64,000 nt of DNA, taken from assembly GCF_900452865.1 (NCBI RefSeq), contig NZ_UGOZ01000001.1:2294001-2358000 (forward strand), given 5' to 3'. Source of the DNA: Legionella taurinensis. GTDB taxonomy: Bacteria > Pseudomonadota > Gammaproteobacteria > Legionellales > Legionellaceae. The translations under genes were made by a program, and so were the position numbers. Shown piece after piece: positions 27,412-37,634 of this stretch; the stretch's first letter is position 1; each line of letters starts with the position of its first letter. The notes below the pieces were generated by a model, which made no database searches, was not told the origin of the DNA, and worked only from the letters and a program-made list of their open reading frames with translations.

Positions 27412-28698
27412 TTATTCCATGCTGACCTGAATATTCTTTTGCAGCGTGACACTGTCTAATACTTCCCGGGCCCTTTTTTCATCCAGTGTCCCCTGCCATT
27501 TGGCAATGATTAACGTGGAAATGCTGTTGCCAATGACATTGGTCAGTGCACGCCCATCGGACATAAAACGGTCAATTCCCAGAATAAGGACAATTCCAGC
27601 CACCGGCACGTGTCCGACAGCCGCCAATGAGCTGGCTAACACGATAAAGCCGCTACCAGCCACACCGGCGGCCCCCTTGGAACTGACAATCATCACCGCA
27701 AGCAGCGACAGTTGCTGCCAGACGCTTAAATCGGTATTGGTCGCCTGGGCAATGAACAGTGCGGCGAGTGTCAGGTAAATGGCCGTCCCGTCAAGATTAA
27801 ACGAATACCCCAGGGGCAGGACCAGACCCACGGTTGATTTTTTGCAGCCCAGTTTTTCCAGTTTTTCGAGAAGATTGGGCAGCACGGTTTCGGAAGACGA
27901 GGTGCCAAGGACGATTAACAATTCAGTTTTGATGTAGGCTAACAGTTTAAACACACTCATCTGACAATAAAGCTTTAGAATGAGGCCTAGAATACCCACC
28001 ACAAACACCAGACAGGTCACGTAAAAACAAAGCAGCAGCCCCATCATGTTAAGCAAGGGTTTCAAGCCGTATTTTCCGATGGTAAAGGCCATGGCAGCAA
28101 ACGCGGCGATGGGAGCCAGGTGCATCACCAGATGAATGATTTTAAAAAAAATCCGCGCAAGCACCTGCACGCCGTCCAACACGATGCGTCCCTCTTTTCC
28201 CACCAGGATTAAACCAATGGCAAACAACATCGCCACCAGCAATACCTGCAGAATTTCCCCATCGACAAACGCACTGAGGAAGGTTTGAGGGATAATGTTT
28301 AATAAAAAGTCACTGGGAGTAGCCGCCGTCGTGGCTTTACCGAGATAGGGTTCTGCGGTTTTGACATCCAGCGTGGCCGGATCGATGTTCAACCCGGCGC
28401 CGGGTTGAACCAGATCGCCCACAAGCAGTCCCACCACCAGGGCAAACGCCGTGGTGATAATAAAATACACCAGGGCAGCCCCCCCGATTTTGCCGACCGT
28501 CTCTAAGTTATTCATCGCCGCAATGCCTGAGACCAACGATAAAAAAATGATGGGCGCAATGAGCATTTTGATGAGTTTAATGAAGGCATCCGATAAGGGT
28601 TTAAGGGATGAGGCGGTTTCCGGCAGGCAAAAGCCAAGGATGATGCCGAGAAGAATACCAAGAAGGACCTGCACATATAATGGTTTTATATAGTTCAT
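27412..28698 (-). CDS. dctA: C4-dicarboxylate:proton symporter DctA
   Basis: DctA imports succinate, fumarate and malate across the inner membrane (dicarboxylate/amino acid:cation symporter family). The 428-aa protein carries the re-entrant loop serine motif GTSSSETVLP, GYSFNLDGTAIYLT, the second hairpin VSSKGAAGVAGSGFIVLA and DRFMSDGRALTNVIGN, all nearly as in E. coli DctA, plus VQPGAGLNIDPATLD near the start. That closeness makes dctA more likely than gltP. A TTG precedes the ATG at 28698; I use the ATG, which has a GAGAG box about 6 nt upstream. It has its own promoter (28739-28767) and may be co-transcribed with the helical unknown gene 36 nt downstream. Confidence 0.92.
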   Translation of the reverse strand: MNYIKPLYVQVLLGILLGIILGFCLPETASSLKPLSDAFIKLIKMLIAPIIFLSLVSGIAAMNNLETVGKIGGAALVYFIITTAFALVVGLLVGDLVQPGAGLNIDPATLDVKTAEPYLGKATTAATPSDFLLNIIPQTFLSAFVDGEILQVLLVAMLFAIGLILVGKEGRIVLDGVQVLARIFFKIIHLVMHLAPIAAFAAMAFTIGKYGLKPLLNMMGLLLCFYVTCLVFVVGILGLILKLYCQMSVFKLLAYIKTELLIVLGTSSSETVLPNLLEKLEKLGCKKSTVGLVLPLGYSFNLDGTAIYLTLAALFIAQATNTDLSVWQQLSLLAVMIVSSKGAAGVAGSGFIVLASSLAAVGHVPVAGIVLILGIDRFMSDGRALTNVIGNSISTLIIAKWQGTLDEKRAREVLDSVTLQKNIQVSME

Positions 28699-28738
28699 CA
28701 AACTCTCTCAAGTTGATCAAACTGCGGTCTTATAGTCC

Positions 28739-28767
28739 ACTATAGGCGAAGTTACATCCAAGGTAAA
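28739..28767 (-). promoter_or_regulatory. dctA promoter
   Basis: On the minus strand TTTACC (28762-28767), a 17-bp spacer and TATAGT (28739-28744). Start near 28732 leaves a leader of about 34 nt. The -10 region shares 14 bases with the promoter at 8492-8520. Confidence 0.55.
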
Positions 28768-28777
28768 CCACCGTTTT

Positions 28778-28807
28778 TTGTCCATGGTATTAATTTGCTG
28801 GTATGAT
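28778..28807 (+). promoter_or_regulatory. Promoter of the 28843 gene (extended -10)
   Basis: TTGTCC (28778-28783), an 18-bp spacer, and TGGTATGAT with the -10 TATGAT at 28802-28807. It lies back to back with the dctA promoter. Confidence 0.5.
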
Positions 28808-28842
28808 GGCAAGCATTGCATTCATTCAGGAGCCCGCACACA

Positions 28843-29988
28843 ATGAATTTAAGGACCATGGCTTTAAGCTGTCTGTTTGTTTCGCCCGTTTTTGCCGCCC
28901 CCCATTTTGTGGAAGAAGCACCCTCAACCCAAAGTCATTATCAGGTCGATGGCAAAGCCCTCTGTGAAACCGCCAAGCAGACGCTGGCCTACCTAAACCA
29001 CGACCCCAGTTACGATCCGCAGGTGCTGCATGAGGGCCAGGTTTTACCGATTCCCATGTGGCGAATCAAAGCCACCCTGGTTTTCATCTGCAAACATCAG
29101 GCTGAACTCAATGATCCTGAGTTCGTTAAGAAACAGTTTGAATTTGTCCGCTGGTTGCCTGATGTGAAGCATGCCCGCCGTTACCGCAGTAAAGCCAAAT
29201 TGCGCGGCATCCCTGACAATCAGATTGTCATGACAGAGTATTATGTGCATCTCGCCAAAGCTTCAGCCAAACCCACGCCATTAACCCCTTATGCCATCCA
29301 CGGGCTTCCTGCCGATGAGCAATACCTGTCCCTGGAAGAGGCCAATGCCAAACCCAAGTTGACCCGTTTTCAATACGGTAAGCAAGCCATTCTTGCCGGG
29401 GCCTTAAAAGATAAAAACGTACCGGTTCTTGCGTATGTCAGCCGTACGGATCTCGAAGCCGCCCTGCTGCAAGGCACCCTCGTGGCTGACTTTGGCAATG
29501 GCAAACCCCGTTATTTTAACGTGCACCGCAACAACAACATTCCCTACAATACGGTGAAGAAACCCGAGGATCAGGAGCGTTACTGGTATTTTAAAGAAGT
29601 GGACGGAGTGAAAGGGTACGGTAAAGACGCTGATCACAAGATCACGGTCAATTACGAGGTGACGTTTGCGGCCGATCTGGCGCAATTCGGCCTTGGAAAA
29701 TTGCTGCTGATTCAATACCGCGATAAACGGGGTAACGACATTAGCCGCATGGGCATCATGGCTGACACCGGCGGTGCCTTTGCCGATAATCTCTACCAGA
29801 TTGACTTTTTAACGGGTGCCTACACTGGAAAAGACACCTTTTATCAAGCCAATCACACCCTTCCTGACTATGTGAATGCCTATTTCATGGTGCTTAAAAG
29901 CAAGGAAAAGACGGAGAAAAAAACCTTAGCCGGCCTGTTTAAACGGGATTCGGATCACCATTTCAACAATGACACGATGTTTGAGTAA
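28843..29988 (+). CDS. Exported protein of unknown function with a 3D-like C-terminal motif
   Basis: 381 residues with a signal peptide (MNLRTMALSCLFVSPVFAA), so periplasmic or secreted. The mature part begins with a helical segment containing LCETAKQTLAYL and VFICKHQAELND. The C-terminal region reads like the double-psi barrel 3D domain of MltA-type lytic transglycosylases: GIMADTGGAFADNLYQIDF resembles the DTGGAI-x-G-x-x-x-D motif, and HRNNNIPYN lies upstream. The catalytic Asp position would be DTGG or QID; this is an inference from pattern only. The frame begins at a TTG at 28816, but the ATG at 28843 starts the signal peptide and has AGGAG 10 nt upstream. Its 3' end overlaps the convergent next gene by 34 nt. 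Confidence 0.75.
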   Translation: MNLRTMALSCLFVSPVFAAPHFVEEAPSTQSHYQVDGKALCETAKQTLAYLNHDPSYDPQVLHEGQVLPIPMWRIKATLVFICKHQAELNDPEFVKKQFEFVRWLPDVKHARRYRSKAKLRGIPDNQIVMTEYYVHLAKASAKPTPLTPYAIHGLPADEQYLSLEEANAKPKLTRFQYGKQAILAGALKDKNVPVLAYVSRTDLEAALLQGTLVADFGNGKPRYFNVHRNNNIPYNTVKKPEDQERYWYFKEVDGVKGYGKDADHKITVNYEVTFAADLAQFGLGKLLLIQYRDKRGNDISRMGIMADTGGAFADNLYQIDFLTGAYTGKDTFYQANHTLPDYVNAYFMVLKSKEKTEKKTLAGLFKRDSDHHFNNDTMFE

Positions 29989-32066
29989 TTGTCTGTCCAC
30001 AGGATGCTTTCATTCTCGGTGACAAAACGCCAGCCGTCCCGGTCCATCAAGGACCGGGCCAACGGTTCGTTGGCCGTCAGCAAGACCCATTCGGCAGGAA
30101 ATTTCCCTGCTTTCGCATCCCCGGGATAAAGGGCATGCAGCACAATTAAATCAAGCGCCCTGCCTATGCCGTTTAATACCGGTAGAAGCCTTAAGTGACG
30201 ATTGCTGATATTCACCAGAATAACTCCCTCTTTATGGAGCTTCCGCTGATACAATAAAAAGGCTTCCCGGGTCAGCAGGTGGGTCGGGATTGCATCGGAT
30301 GAAAAAGCATCGATGATCACTAAATCAGCCTGATGATCCGCTTTTTGCCCAAGAACTCGCCGCCCGTCGCCTTCGCTCAGGAAAATGCGGGGCGGACAAT
30401 CCCTCAGGTAGGTGAAATAACGGGTATCCTTGGCAATGCCAATCACCTGTGCATCGATGTCAATGATATCCACTGCATCACTGGGTCTGAACTGACAAGT
30501 CAACATGCCCGTCCCAAGACCGACCAGAAGGGTCTGTAATGAAGGTTCCCTGGCCTGCAGGGCTTTAAGCACGGGCTGCACCGGCGCATAATAAGCCATC
30601 GAACCACTGCTCACGCTTAAGGCGCCCGGAGACTGGAAACCATGCACTGTACTCTGGCTTAACAGCGCATAGACGCCTGACATAAACGTCACCTGCTTCA
30701 CGCCATAGAAATTACGCTGCAAATCCAACGCCGGCAACAGTTTAAACCAAGGGCTGAATAGAAAAAGAAACAACACTGCGAGGCTCGCAAACAAATTGAT
30801 TTTTTCTTTACCATTTAAAAGAATGGCCACCAGCACCCCTATCTCCACCACCCGATTAGCCCGGATCCAGGCATACCAGGGGTAGGCGCTCAAAAAATAA
30901 TTGGCTGTCAGAACAAAGACCAGGGCAAAGGGCATCCAGGTAAAACGCCGGCTGACCGCTAATGGAATGCAGAGTGTGGCAAAAACAAACGTGATAGGGT
31001 ACTCGTAAGCGCCATTGAACAGTCGCGGCGCCAACAGCCCATTAAACAGGCCCGCCAGCACCCCGCCCAACGCCAGGCAGAAATAAAAGCTGGTGAGGCG
31101 GTGAGCCGCAGGCCGCAACCGCACCAGTTCGCCATGGCACAAGAGCGCGAACATCATAAAACAGGCTAAATGAAAAGCAATCAACTGCCAGGCGGACAGC
31201 AGGTTAGCACCAAAAATAAACCCGATAACTGGGAAAATAATAAACAATAAACTGTTACGAACCAACCAATCCTGCGAAATCATGGGTTTTTGCGCAAACG
31301 TAATGACAAACGAGAGCAGGTACAAGGCGAGTGGAATGACCCAGAACAGGGGCGTGGATGCAATGTCGGTCGAAATATAAAAAGTAACACCCAGCATCAG
31401 GCTGCAGGGAATAAAGCTATAGCCTATCCATAAGGCCTTGGTTTGCCAGGCAACTGGCTCTGATGGATGATGGCCATTCAATGCGGGTTGGCGGTAAGGC
31501 AGGCATAAAATAACTGCCAATAGAAAGCAGTAGCCCCCGAATAAATAATTCCAATACACGAATTGCTGTTTCAGCCCAATCCATCGCTCAATCAGCCAGG
31601 GGTAGCTTAAAAGCGCCGACAGGCTGCCGATGTTGCTGGCCACGTATAAAAAATAGGGATCATGCGCCTGTTTGCCGCGACTTAAGCTGTAGGCAAACTG
31701 CAAAAGGGGTGCAGAAGCCGCGACCATCAACAGGGGCAAGCCCAGTTGACCAATCAAATCACGCAGAATACCCAGATCAGGCGCGTCAGCGGCATGGGTG
31801 GGAATGAGCGTTAACGGCAGAAAAAACAGGGCAATCGCCACTACACCGGCATGCACAAACCGCCAGTGCCTACCGCAAAAATAACTGAGAACCCAAGCAT
31901 ACCCGTAGGCGATTAACAAGAGAAATTGAAAAAAAAGCATGCAGACTGTCCACACGGCTGGCGTACCGCCATACACTGGGAGCAGCATTTTTGCCACCAT
32001 GGGTTGGATAACAAAAAGCAAGACAGCGCTTGCAAACAAGCTTAAAGAAAAAAGAATGTGAATCAC
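29955..32066 (-). CDS. Membrane protein with C-terminal spermidine-synthase-like domain
   Basis: A 703-aa fusion type found widely in bacteria. Residues 1 to about 440 hold some ten or more membrane helices (FSLSLFASAVLLFVIQPMVA is the typical start). About 480-690 form a Rossmann fold of the polyamine synthase (SpeE) family: LVGLGTGMLTCQF, DIIDIDAQVIGIAK, LSEGDGRRVL and DLVIIDAFSSDAIPTHLLT. In true spermidine synthases these bind decarboxylated S-adenosylmethionine and a diamine; the substrate of the membrane-fused group is unsettled. The start is GTG 32066 with a weak upstream GAG. The 3' end overlaps the convergent exported-protein gene by 34 nt. Confidence 0.85.
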   Translation of the reverse strand: MIHILFSLSLFASAVLLFVIQPMVAKMLLPVYGGTPAVWTVCMLFFQFLLLIAYGYAWVLSYFCGRHWRFVHAGVVAIALFFLPLTLIPTHAADAPDLGILRDLIGQLGLPLLMVAASAPLLQFAYSLSRGKQAHDPYFLYVASNIGSLSALLSYPWLIERWIGLKQQFVYWNYLFGGYCFLLAVILCLPYRQPALNGHHPSEPVAWQTKALWIGYSFIPCSLMLGVTFYISTDIASTPLFWVIPLALYLLSFVITFAQKPMISQDWLVRNSLLFIIFPVIGFIFGANLLSAWQLIAFHLACFMMFALLCHGELVRLRPAAHRLTSFYFCLALGGVLAGLFNGLLAPRLFNGAYEYPITFVFATLCIPLAVSRRFTWMPFALVFVLTANYFLSAYPWYAWIRANRVVEIGVLVAILLNGKEKINLFASLAVLFLFLFSPWFKLLPALDLQRNFYGVKQVTFMSGVYALLSQSTVHGFQSPGALSVSSGSMAYYAPVQPVLKALQAREPSLQTLLVGLGTGMLTCQFRPSDAVDIIDIDAQVIGIAKDTRYFTYLRDCPPRIFLSEGDGRRVLGQKADHQADLVIIDAFSSDAIPTHLLTREAFLLYQRKLHKEGVILVNISNRHLRLLPVLNGIGRALDLIVLHALYPGDAKAGKFPAEWVLLTANEPLARSLMDRDGWRFVTENESILWTDNYSNIVSLLKW

Positions 32067-32084
32067 AACTCATGGCCTGCCTGC

Positions 32085-32112
32085 GTTCTGCCGATTGGAA
32101 AATCAGCAGAAC
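32085..32112. other. Hairpin between dps and the membrane aminopropyltransferase-like gene
   Basis: GTTCTGC (32085-32091) pairs with GCAGAAC (32106-32112), extended inward by GATT/AATC with one mismatch. No T-run on either strand, so it is not a standard terminator; it may still protect the dps transcript end. Confidence 0.35.
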
Positions 32113-32141
32113 GTCTGTTGGTATTATTCTTATCCGGCTGA

Positions 32142-32576
32142 TTAACGCTCCGCAGAAGCGGCCAGCATCCAGTGCGCTTTTTCATGCGCGGCGATACGAT
32201 CCCCAAGCAACGTCGCCGTCCCCTCATCATTCTGCTCCTGGGCAAGGGCCAGCGCGCGATTCAAGTCTTTCACCAGCGTACTGTGATCTTGAGCCAATTC
32301 GATCACCATCTGATTGGCATCCAGGCTTGAATCGCCGTCCTTGATGCGTTTTAAGCTTTCAAACTCTTTAAAGGTCGCCGGCGCTTTATTGCCGGTTATT
32401 AATAATCGCTCCGCAACCTCATCGACAGCCTCCGCCAATTCGGTGTATTGCGTTTCAAACAGGCCATGCAGGGATTTAAATTGCGGGCCGCGCACATGCC
32501 AGTGGTAATTTTGCGTTTTCAGATACAGGGCATAGGTATCGGCTAAAATGATGGATAATTCTTTCGCTATACTCAT
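32142..32576 (-). CDS. dps: Dps family ferritin-like DNA-protection protein
   Basis: Dps forms a 12-subunit shell that oxidises and stores iron with hydrogen peroxide and protects DNA in stress and stationary phase. The 144-aa protein has the ferroxidase residues of the family: NYHWHVRGPQFKSLHGLFE gives the two histidines (HWH and LHGLFE) and the acidic residues, and DEVAERL follows. Helix spacing and size are normal. The start is ATG 32576, preceded by a strong GAGGAGGT 6-7 nt upstream; a GTG at 32582 is too close to that box. Regulation may involve the palindrome at 32622-32644, which covers the -35 of its predicted promoter. Confidence 0.9.
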   Translation of the reverse strand: MSIAKELSIILADTYALYLKTQNYHWHVRGPQFKSLHGLFETQYTELAEAVDEVAERLLITGNKAPATFKEFESLKRIKDGDSSLDANQMVIELAQDHSTLVKDLNRALALAQEQNDEGTATLLGDRIAAHEKAHWMLAASAER

Positions 32577-32605
32577 GTTCACACCTCCTCATCGGTTATG
32601 CTTTT

Positions 32606-32644
32606 ACCATAGTCGAAAAATAACGATTTTTAAAATCAATCGTT
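32606..32644 (-). promoter_or_regulatory. dps promoter with overlapping palindrome
   Basis: On the minus strand TTTAAA (32629-32634), a 17-bp spacer and TATGGT (32606-32611). An inverted repeat, AACGATT (32622-32628) and AATCGTT (32638-32644) with a 9-bp gap, spans the -35 box, so a repressor or activator may bind there. It is not an obvious match to a named operator. Confidence 0.4.
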
Positions 32645-32696
32645 TATATGGAATTGATTGGTTTAAACTATGATTGCCTGAGTGTCACTTATCCTT

Positions 32697-32725
32697 TTCA
32701 AAATAGCACGAATACTTGCTAGAAT
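32697..32725 (+). promoter_or_regulatory. Candidate kdoO promoter (extended -10)
   Basis: TTCAAA (32697-32702), a 17-bp spacer, and TAGAAT (32720-32725) preceded by TGC, forming an extended -10. Start near 32732, about 22 nt before the ATG at 32754. Confidence 0.45.
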
Positions 32726-32753
32726 CGATGAGTTTTTATTGAAAGAGAATACC

Positions 32754-33644
32754 ATGGTACAACCGCTTTTTACTGTTGAGAACCCGGATTTAAGCCAGTC
32801 AGATGCCTCAACCCTGGCTCAGGCCCTGGCAGCTCTGGAATCCGGTCAGGTTGTTTTTCTGCCACGCTGTTTTTACAGTTCCAACGAGGGTCTTGAGCAG
32901 GATTTGTTATCCGACACCATCCTTGACAGTAAGCATAAAAATGTCAGCTTTAATTTTAAAACCCAGGCATTGGGCGCCTTCAATCAGCAGCATGTTAACC
33001 CGGACCTGTCAAACAGGCTGACCGCTTTTATGCGCGGCTATGCCCTGTTTGCGAGGGAATTGATAGAAACCCTGTTCCCCCCTTACCGTTCGCATCTGCT
33101 GTGGGGGAGAACGAGTTACCGGCCGGCGGAAATTGAGGGGCGGGCTTACAGTAAACGCAAGGATGATACCCGCCTGCATGTCGACTCTTTCTCCGCTTCA
33201 CCCGTCTACGGGCAGCGTATTTTGCGGGTCTTTTGCAACATCAATCCCTCCGGTCTGCCACGTGTCTGGCACCTGGGTGAACCTTTTCCTGCAGTCATGG
33301 CGCGTTTTTCCCCACGCATCCCCAATTACAACTACCTGAAAGCGCTGATCCTGAAAGGGGTAAAAACCACCAAAACCCTGCGCTCTGCTTATGATCATTA
33401 TCAATTGCAATTGCATGATCGCATGAAACGCGATGATCAATACCAGCAAAGTGTGGAAAAAATACGCTTTGATTTCCCAGCCTTAAGTACCTGGGTTGTG
33501 TTTACCGATCAGGTGTCTCATGCCGCATTAAGTGGGCAATACCTTTTAGAACAGACCTTTTATTTACCCGTATCGGCCATGGCCAAACCGGAATTGTCAC
33601 CGCTCAAACAGTGGGAAGCAGAGAAAAAAAGGCAATTGGTGTAA
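32754..33644 (+). CDS. kdoO: Kdo 3-hydroxylase (iron/2-oxoglutarate-type dioxygenase)
   Basis: KdoO hydroxylates the 3-deoxy-D-manno-octulosonic acid of lipopolysaccharide inner core to Ko, changing outer-membrane surface chemistry. The 296-aa protein has the iron-binding H142-x-D144 in TRLHVDSFSASP, with the distal histidine probably in QVSHAALSGQ near the C-terminus, and the RVFCNINPSGLPRVWHLGEPF core that characterises this family. The frame extends up to 32682, but the ATG at 32754 begins the conserved part and lies 22 nt after a predicted promoter start. It is monocistronic, between dps and groEL, ending in a shared bidirectional terminator. Confidence 0.85.
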   Translation: MVQPLFTVENPDLSQSDASTLAQALAALESGQVVFLPRCFYSSNEGLEQDLLSDTILDSKHKNVSFNFKTQALGAFNQQHVNPDLSNRLTAFMRGYALFARELIETLFPPYRSHLLWGRTSYRPAEIEGRAYSKRKDDTRLHVDSFSASPVYGQRILRVFCNINPSGLPRVWHLGEPFPAVMARFSPRIPNYNYLKALILKGVKTTKTLRSAYDHYQLQLHDRMKRDDQYQQSVEKIRFDFPALSTWVVFTDQVSHAALSGQYLLEQTFYLPVSAMAKPELSPLKQWEAEKKRQLV

Positions 33645-33646
33645 AT

Positions 33647-33674
33647 AAAAAACCCGCCATTCGGCGGGTTTTTT
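33647..33674. terminator. Bidirectional rho-independent terminator (kdoO / groEL)
   Basis: AAAAAACCCGCC-ATTC-GGCGGGTTTTTT: a 6-bp GC stem with A and T flanks extending it. It serves both convergent units. Confidence 0.92.
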
Positions 33675-33691
33675 ACGGGAACAGGAGCAGA

Positions 33692-35362
<1,671 letters not shown>

Positions 35363-35653
35363 TTACTTCTCAATCACACCCATGATGTCGTCTTCACGCA
35401 TCACAACCAATTCCTGACCCGCTACTTTCACTTCAGTACCAGAATATTTACCAAACAAAACCGTATCGCCGACTTTAACAGCCAGGGCACGAACATCACC
35501 GTTGTCTAACACTTTTCCAGCACCGACGGCAATGACTTCACCGCGCATGGGTTTTTCAGTGGCGCTGTCTGGAATTAAAATCCCGCCGGCTGATGTTTTT
35601 TCTTCTTCCATACGACGGACAACAACGCGATCGTGTAACGGACGAATTTTCAT
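35363..35653 (-). CDS. groES: Co-chaperonin GroES (HtpA)
   Basis: GroES is the heptameric lid of GroEL. The 96-aa protein is standard: [18 protein letters not shown], the mobile loop with [16 protein letters not shown], and [18 protein letters not shown]. The ATG at 35653 has AGGAG 9 nt upstream. It is the first gene of the groES-groEL operon with a near-consensus sigma-32 promoter about 95 nt upstream. Confidence 0.98.
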   Translation of the reverse strand: MKIRPLHDRVVVRRMEEEKTSAGGILIPDSATEKPMRGEVIAVGAGKVLDNGDVRALAVKVGDTVLFGKYSGTEVKVAGQELVVMREDDIMGVIEK

Positions 35654-35720
35654 ACTTGTTTTCTCCTGGTTATTTATTCATCACTATCAATAGTCAGAAT
35701 TCTCTGATTCGGGCATTCAA

Positions 35721-35749
35721 TGCCTGACAATGAATACCGATGTCAGGCA
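35721..35749 (-). promoter_or_regulatory. Perfect inverted repeat at the groES transcription start
   Basis: TGCCTGACA (35721-35729) and TGTCAGGCA (35741-35749) form a perfect 9-bp inverted repeat with an 11-bp gap. One arm touches the -10 of the heat-shock promoter, and the repeat spans the expected start (near 35741). The geometry is like CIRCE (9-bp arms, 9-bp gap) but the sequence is not. A smaller stem, GGCATTCAATGCC, overlaps it at 35712-35724. Confidence 0.6.
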
Positions 35750-35776
35750 TATGGGGACGGTAAATTTAGTTTCAAG
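35749..35776 (-). promoter_or_regulatory. Sigma-32 heat-shock promoter of groES-groEL
   Basis: On the minus strand CTTGAAA (35770-35776), a 13-bp spacer and CCCCATAT (35749-35756), an almost exact match to the RpoH consensus and to the E. coli groE promoter. Confidence 0.93.
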
Positions 35777-35795
35777 GGGTTTTTAAAAAAAAATT

Positions 35796-35823
35796 TTGGT
35801 TTTCTCAAGCCTGGTTCTACAAT
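35796..35823 (+). promoter_or_regulatory. Candidate dsbD promoter
   Basis: TTGGTT (35796-35801), a 16-bp spacer and TACAAT (35818-35823). Start near 35830, 25 nt before the dsbD ATG. Confidence 0.4.
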
Positions 35824-35854
35824 GCAACTATAGAGAGTAATTAACAGGTATTGC

Positions 35855-37624
35855 ATGAAGAAGTGGGCTTTGTTTGTGGCTCTGGCTCTGGCCTTGGCCT
35901 TTTTAAACGGCCACGCCGCCCCTCCCCCGGCTGCGGAGGTGTTTAAGGTTTCCGTAAAAACCGTCGACCCCAATACATTTGCCGTCACCTGGCAGATAGA
36001 ACCCGGTTATTTTCTCTACGCCGATCGCATCAAACTCGACGAAAGCCCGGACAGCAATGTTCATATCGGGACCCTGCGTTTTCCAGAGGCCTTGAGCAAA
36101 ACCGACAAACAGGGCCGCACCTACCGCGTTTACCGCGACACAATCACCCTGCCCATCGCTATTCTCGGCAAGGAAGCAGGTGAATCGCTGCTGACCCTCC
36201 ATTACCAGGGCTGTGCCGATGACGGGTTCTGTTATCCGCCGGAAACACAGGCAATCAAATTAACCATTGATCCACAGCTGGCGCTCGTGGGTACCACCCT
36301 GGAATCGGACGTTACAACGGCAGAGCCGGCCCCTCTGAAGCCCGATGAGACGCAGGGATTGTTTGACAATGCCCATTGGACCATGATCATCTTAAGTTTC
36401 TTCAGCTTTGGCTTATTGCTTTCGTTTACCCCCTGCGTATTACCCATGGTGCCGGTTCTTTCAGGGATCATTGTCGGCCACAGCGGCTCCATGACCACGC
36501 GCAAAGCCTTTCTGTTGTCCTTAAGTTATGTCTTAAGCATGGCGGTAACCTATGCCGCCGTGGGCGCCGTTGTGGCTGTTTTAGGCAGCAACTTGCAGAT
36601 TGCCATGCAGGCACCGCCCATTATTATTCTGTTCAGCCTGGTGTTTGTGCTTTTAGCCCTCTCCATGTTTGGTTTTTTTGAATTAAAACTCCCGGTAAGC
36701 TGGCAGGCGGCCCTGGCTAAGGTCAGCCGCAATCAGAGCAGCGGCCATTACCTGGGCGCGGCCATCATGGGCTGCCTGTCCACCCTCATCCTTTCACCCT
36801 GCGTCACGGCCCCTCTGATTGGCGCCCTGGGTTACATCGCCCACACCGGCAATGTCACCTTAGGCAGTCTGGCCTTGTTTTTCTTAGGCCTTGGCATGGG
36901 CACCCCGTTACTGGTTATCGGCACCTCAGCGGGAAAGTGGCTTCCCAAAGCCGGCAGCTGGATGAATGCCGTTAAATCCTTTTTTGGCGTCATGCTGCTT
37001 GCTGTCGCTATTTATCTCGTAAGCCGCATTATCCCGGCTGCCGTCAGCATGAGCCTTTGGGCGGCTCTGCTGGTATTCTGCGGCGTCTTCATCGGTGCCT
37101 TTCTTCCGGCTGAAACCAAAACCGCACAATTTCATAAAGCGCTGGGTATCCTCCTTTTGGTTTACGGCCTACTGATTTTAATCGGCGCCAGCATGGGTGA
37201 AACCAACCCCCTGCAACCCCTGGCACGCTTTCACATGACGACAGCCAGTCATGCCGCCGCCCCCGTCACCCTGGTCAAAAACATCAATGACGTCGAGTTG
37301 GCGGTGAGCAAGGCACAGGGCAAACCGGTCATGATCGATTTCTATGCGGATTGGTGTGCCTCCTGCAAAATCATGGAAAACACCACGTTCAAGGATCCGG
37401 CGGTCACCAGTAAACTCAAACAATTCATTATTTTAAAAGCTGATGTAACCGCCAACAACCAGGCGGATCAATTGCTGATGAAAAAATTTGGTGTGGTGGC
37501 GCCGCCTACCTTTGTCTTTTTCAACCCTCATGGAAAAGAATTAACGAACCTGCAATTGGTCGGCGAACAATCACCGCAACGTTTTTTACAGCAATTGCAA
37601 CAGATCACGACAGGCACGAATTAG
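35855..37624 (+). CDS. dsbD: Thiol:disulfide interchange protein DsbD
   Basis: DsbD carries electrons from cytosolic thioredoxin across the inner membrane to periplasmic DsbC, DsbG and CcmG. All three domains are present in the 589-aa protein: a signal peptide (1-21), the periplasmic alpha domain with C120 and C126 (GCADDGFCYPP), eight membrane helices with the redox cysteines in FTPCVLPMVPVL and SPCVTAPLIGAL, and a C-terminal thioredoxin domain with C501-x-x-C504 (YADWCASCKIME). Length is close to E. coli DsbD. The gene stands alone next to groES, reading away from it. Confidence 0.96.
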   Translation: MKKWALFVALALALAFLNGHAAPPPAAEVFKVSVKTVDPNTFAVTWQIEPGYFLYADRIKLDESPDSNVHIGTLRFPEALSKTDKQGRTYRVYRDTITLPIAILGKEAGESLLTLHYQGCADDGFCYPPETQAIKLTIDPQLALVGTTLESDVTTAEPAPLKPDETQGLFDNAHWTMIILSFFSFGLLLSFTPCVLPMVPVLSGIIVGHSGSMTTRKAFLLSLSYVLSMAVTYAAVGAVVAVLGSNLQIAMQAPPIIILFSLVFVLLALSMFGFFELKLPVSWQAALAKVSRNQSSGHYLGAAIMGCLSTLILSPCVTAPLIGALGYIAHTGNVTLGSLALFFLGLGMGTPLLVIGTSAGKWLPKAGSWMNAVKSFFGVMLLAVAIYLVSRIIPAAVSMSLWAALLVFCGVFIGAFLPAETKTAQFHKALGILLLVYGLLILIGASMGETNPLQPLARFHMTTASHAAAPVTLVKNINDVELAVSKAQGKPVMIDFYADWCASCKIMENTTFKDPAVTSKLKQFIILKADVTANNQADQLLMKKFGVVAPPTFVFFNPHGKELTNLQLVGEQSPQRFLQQLQQITTGTN

Positions 37625-37634
37625 CATTTAGAAT

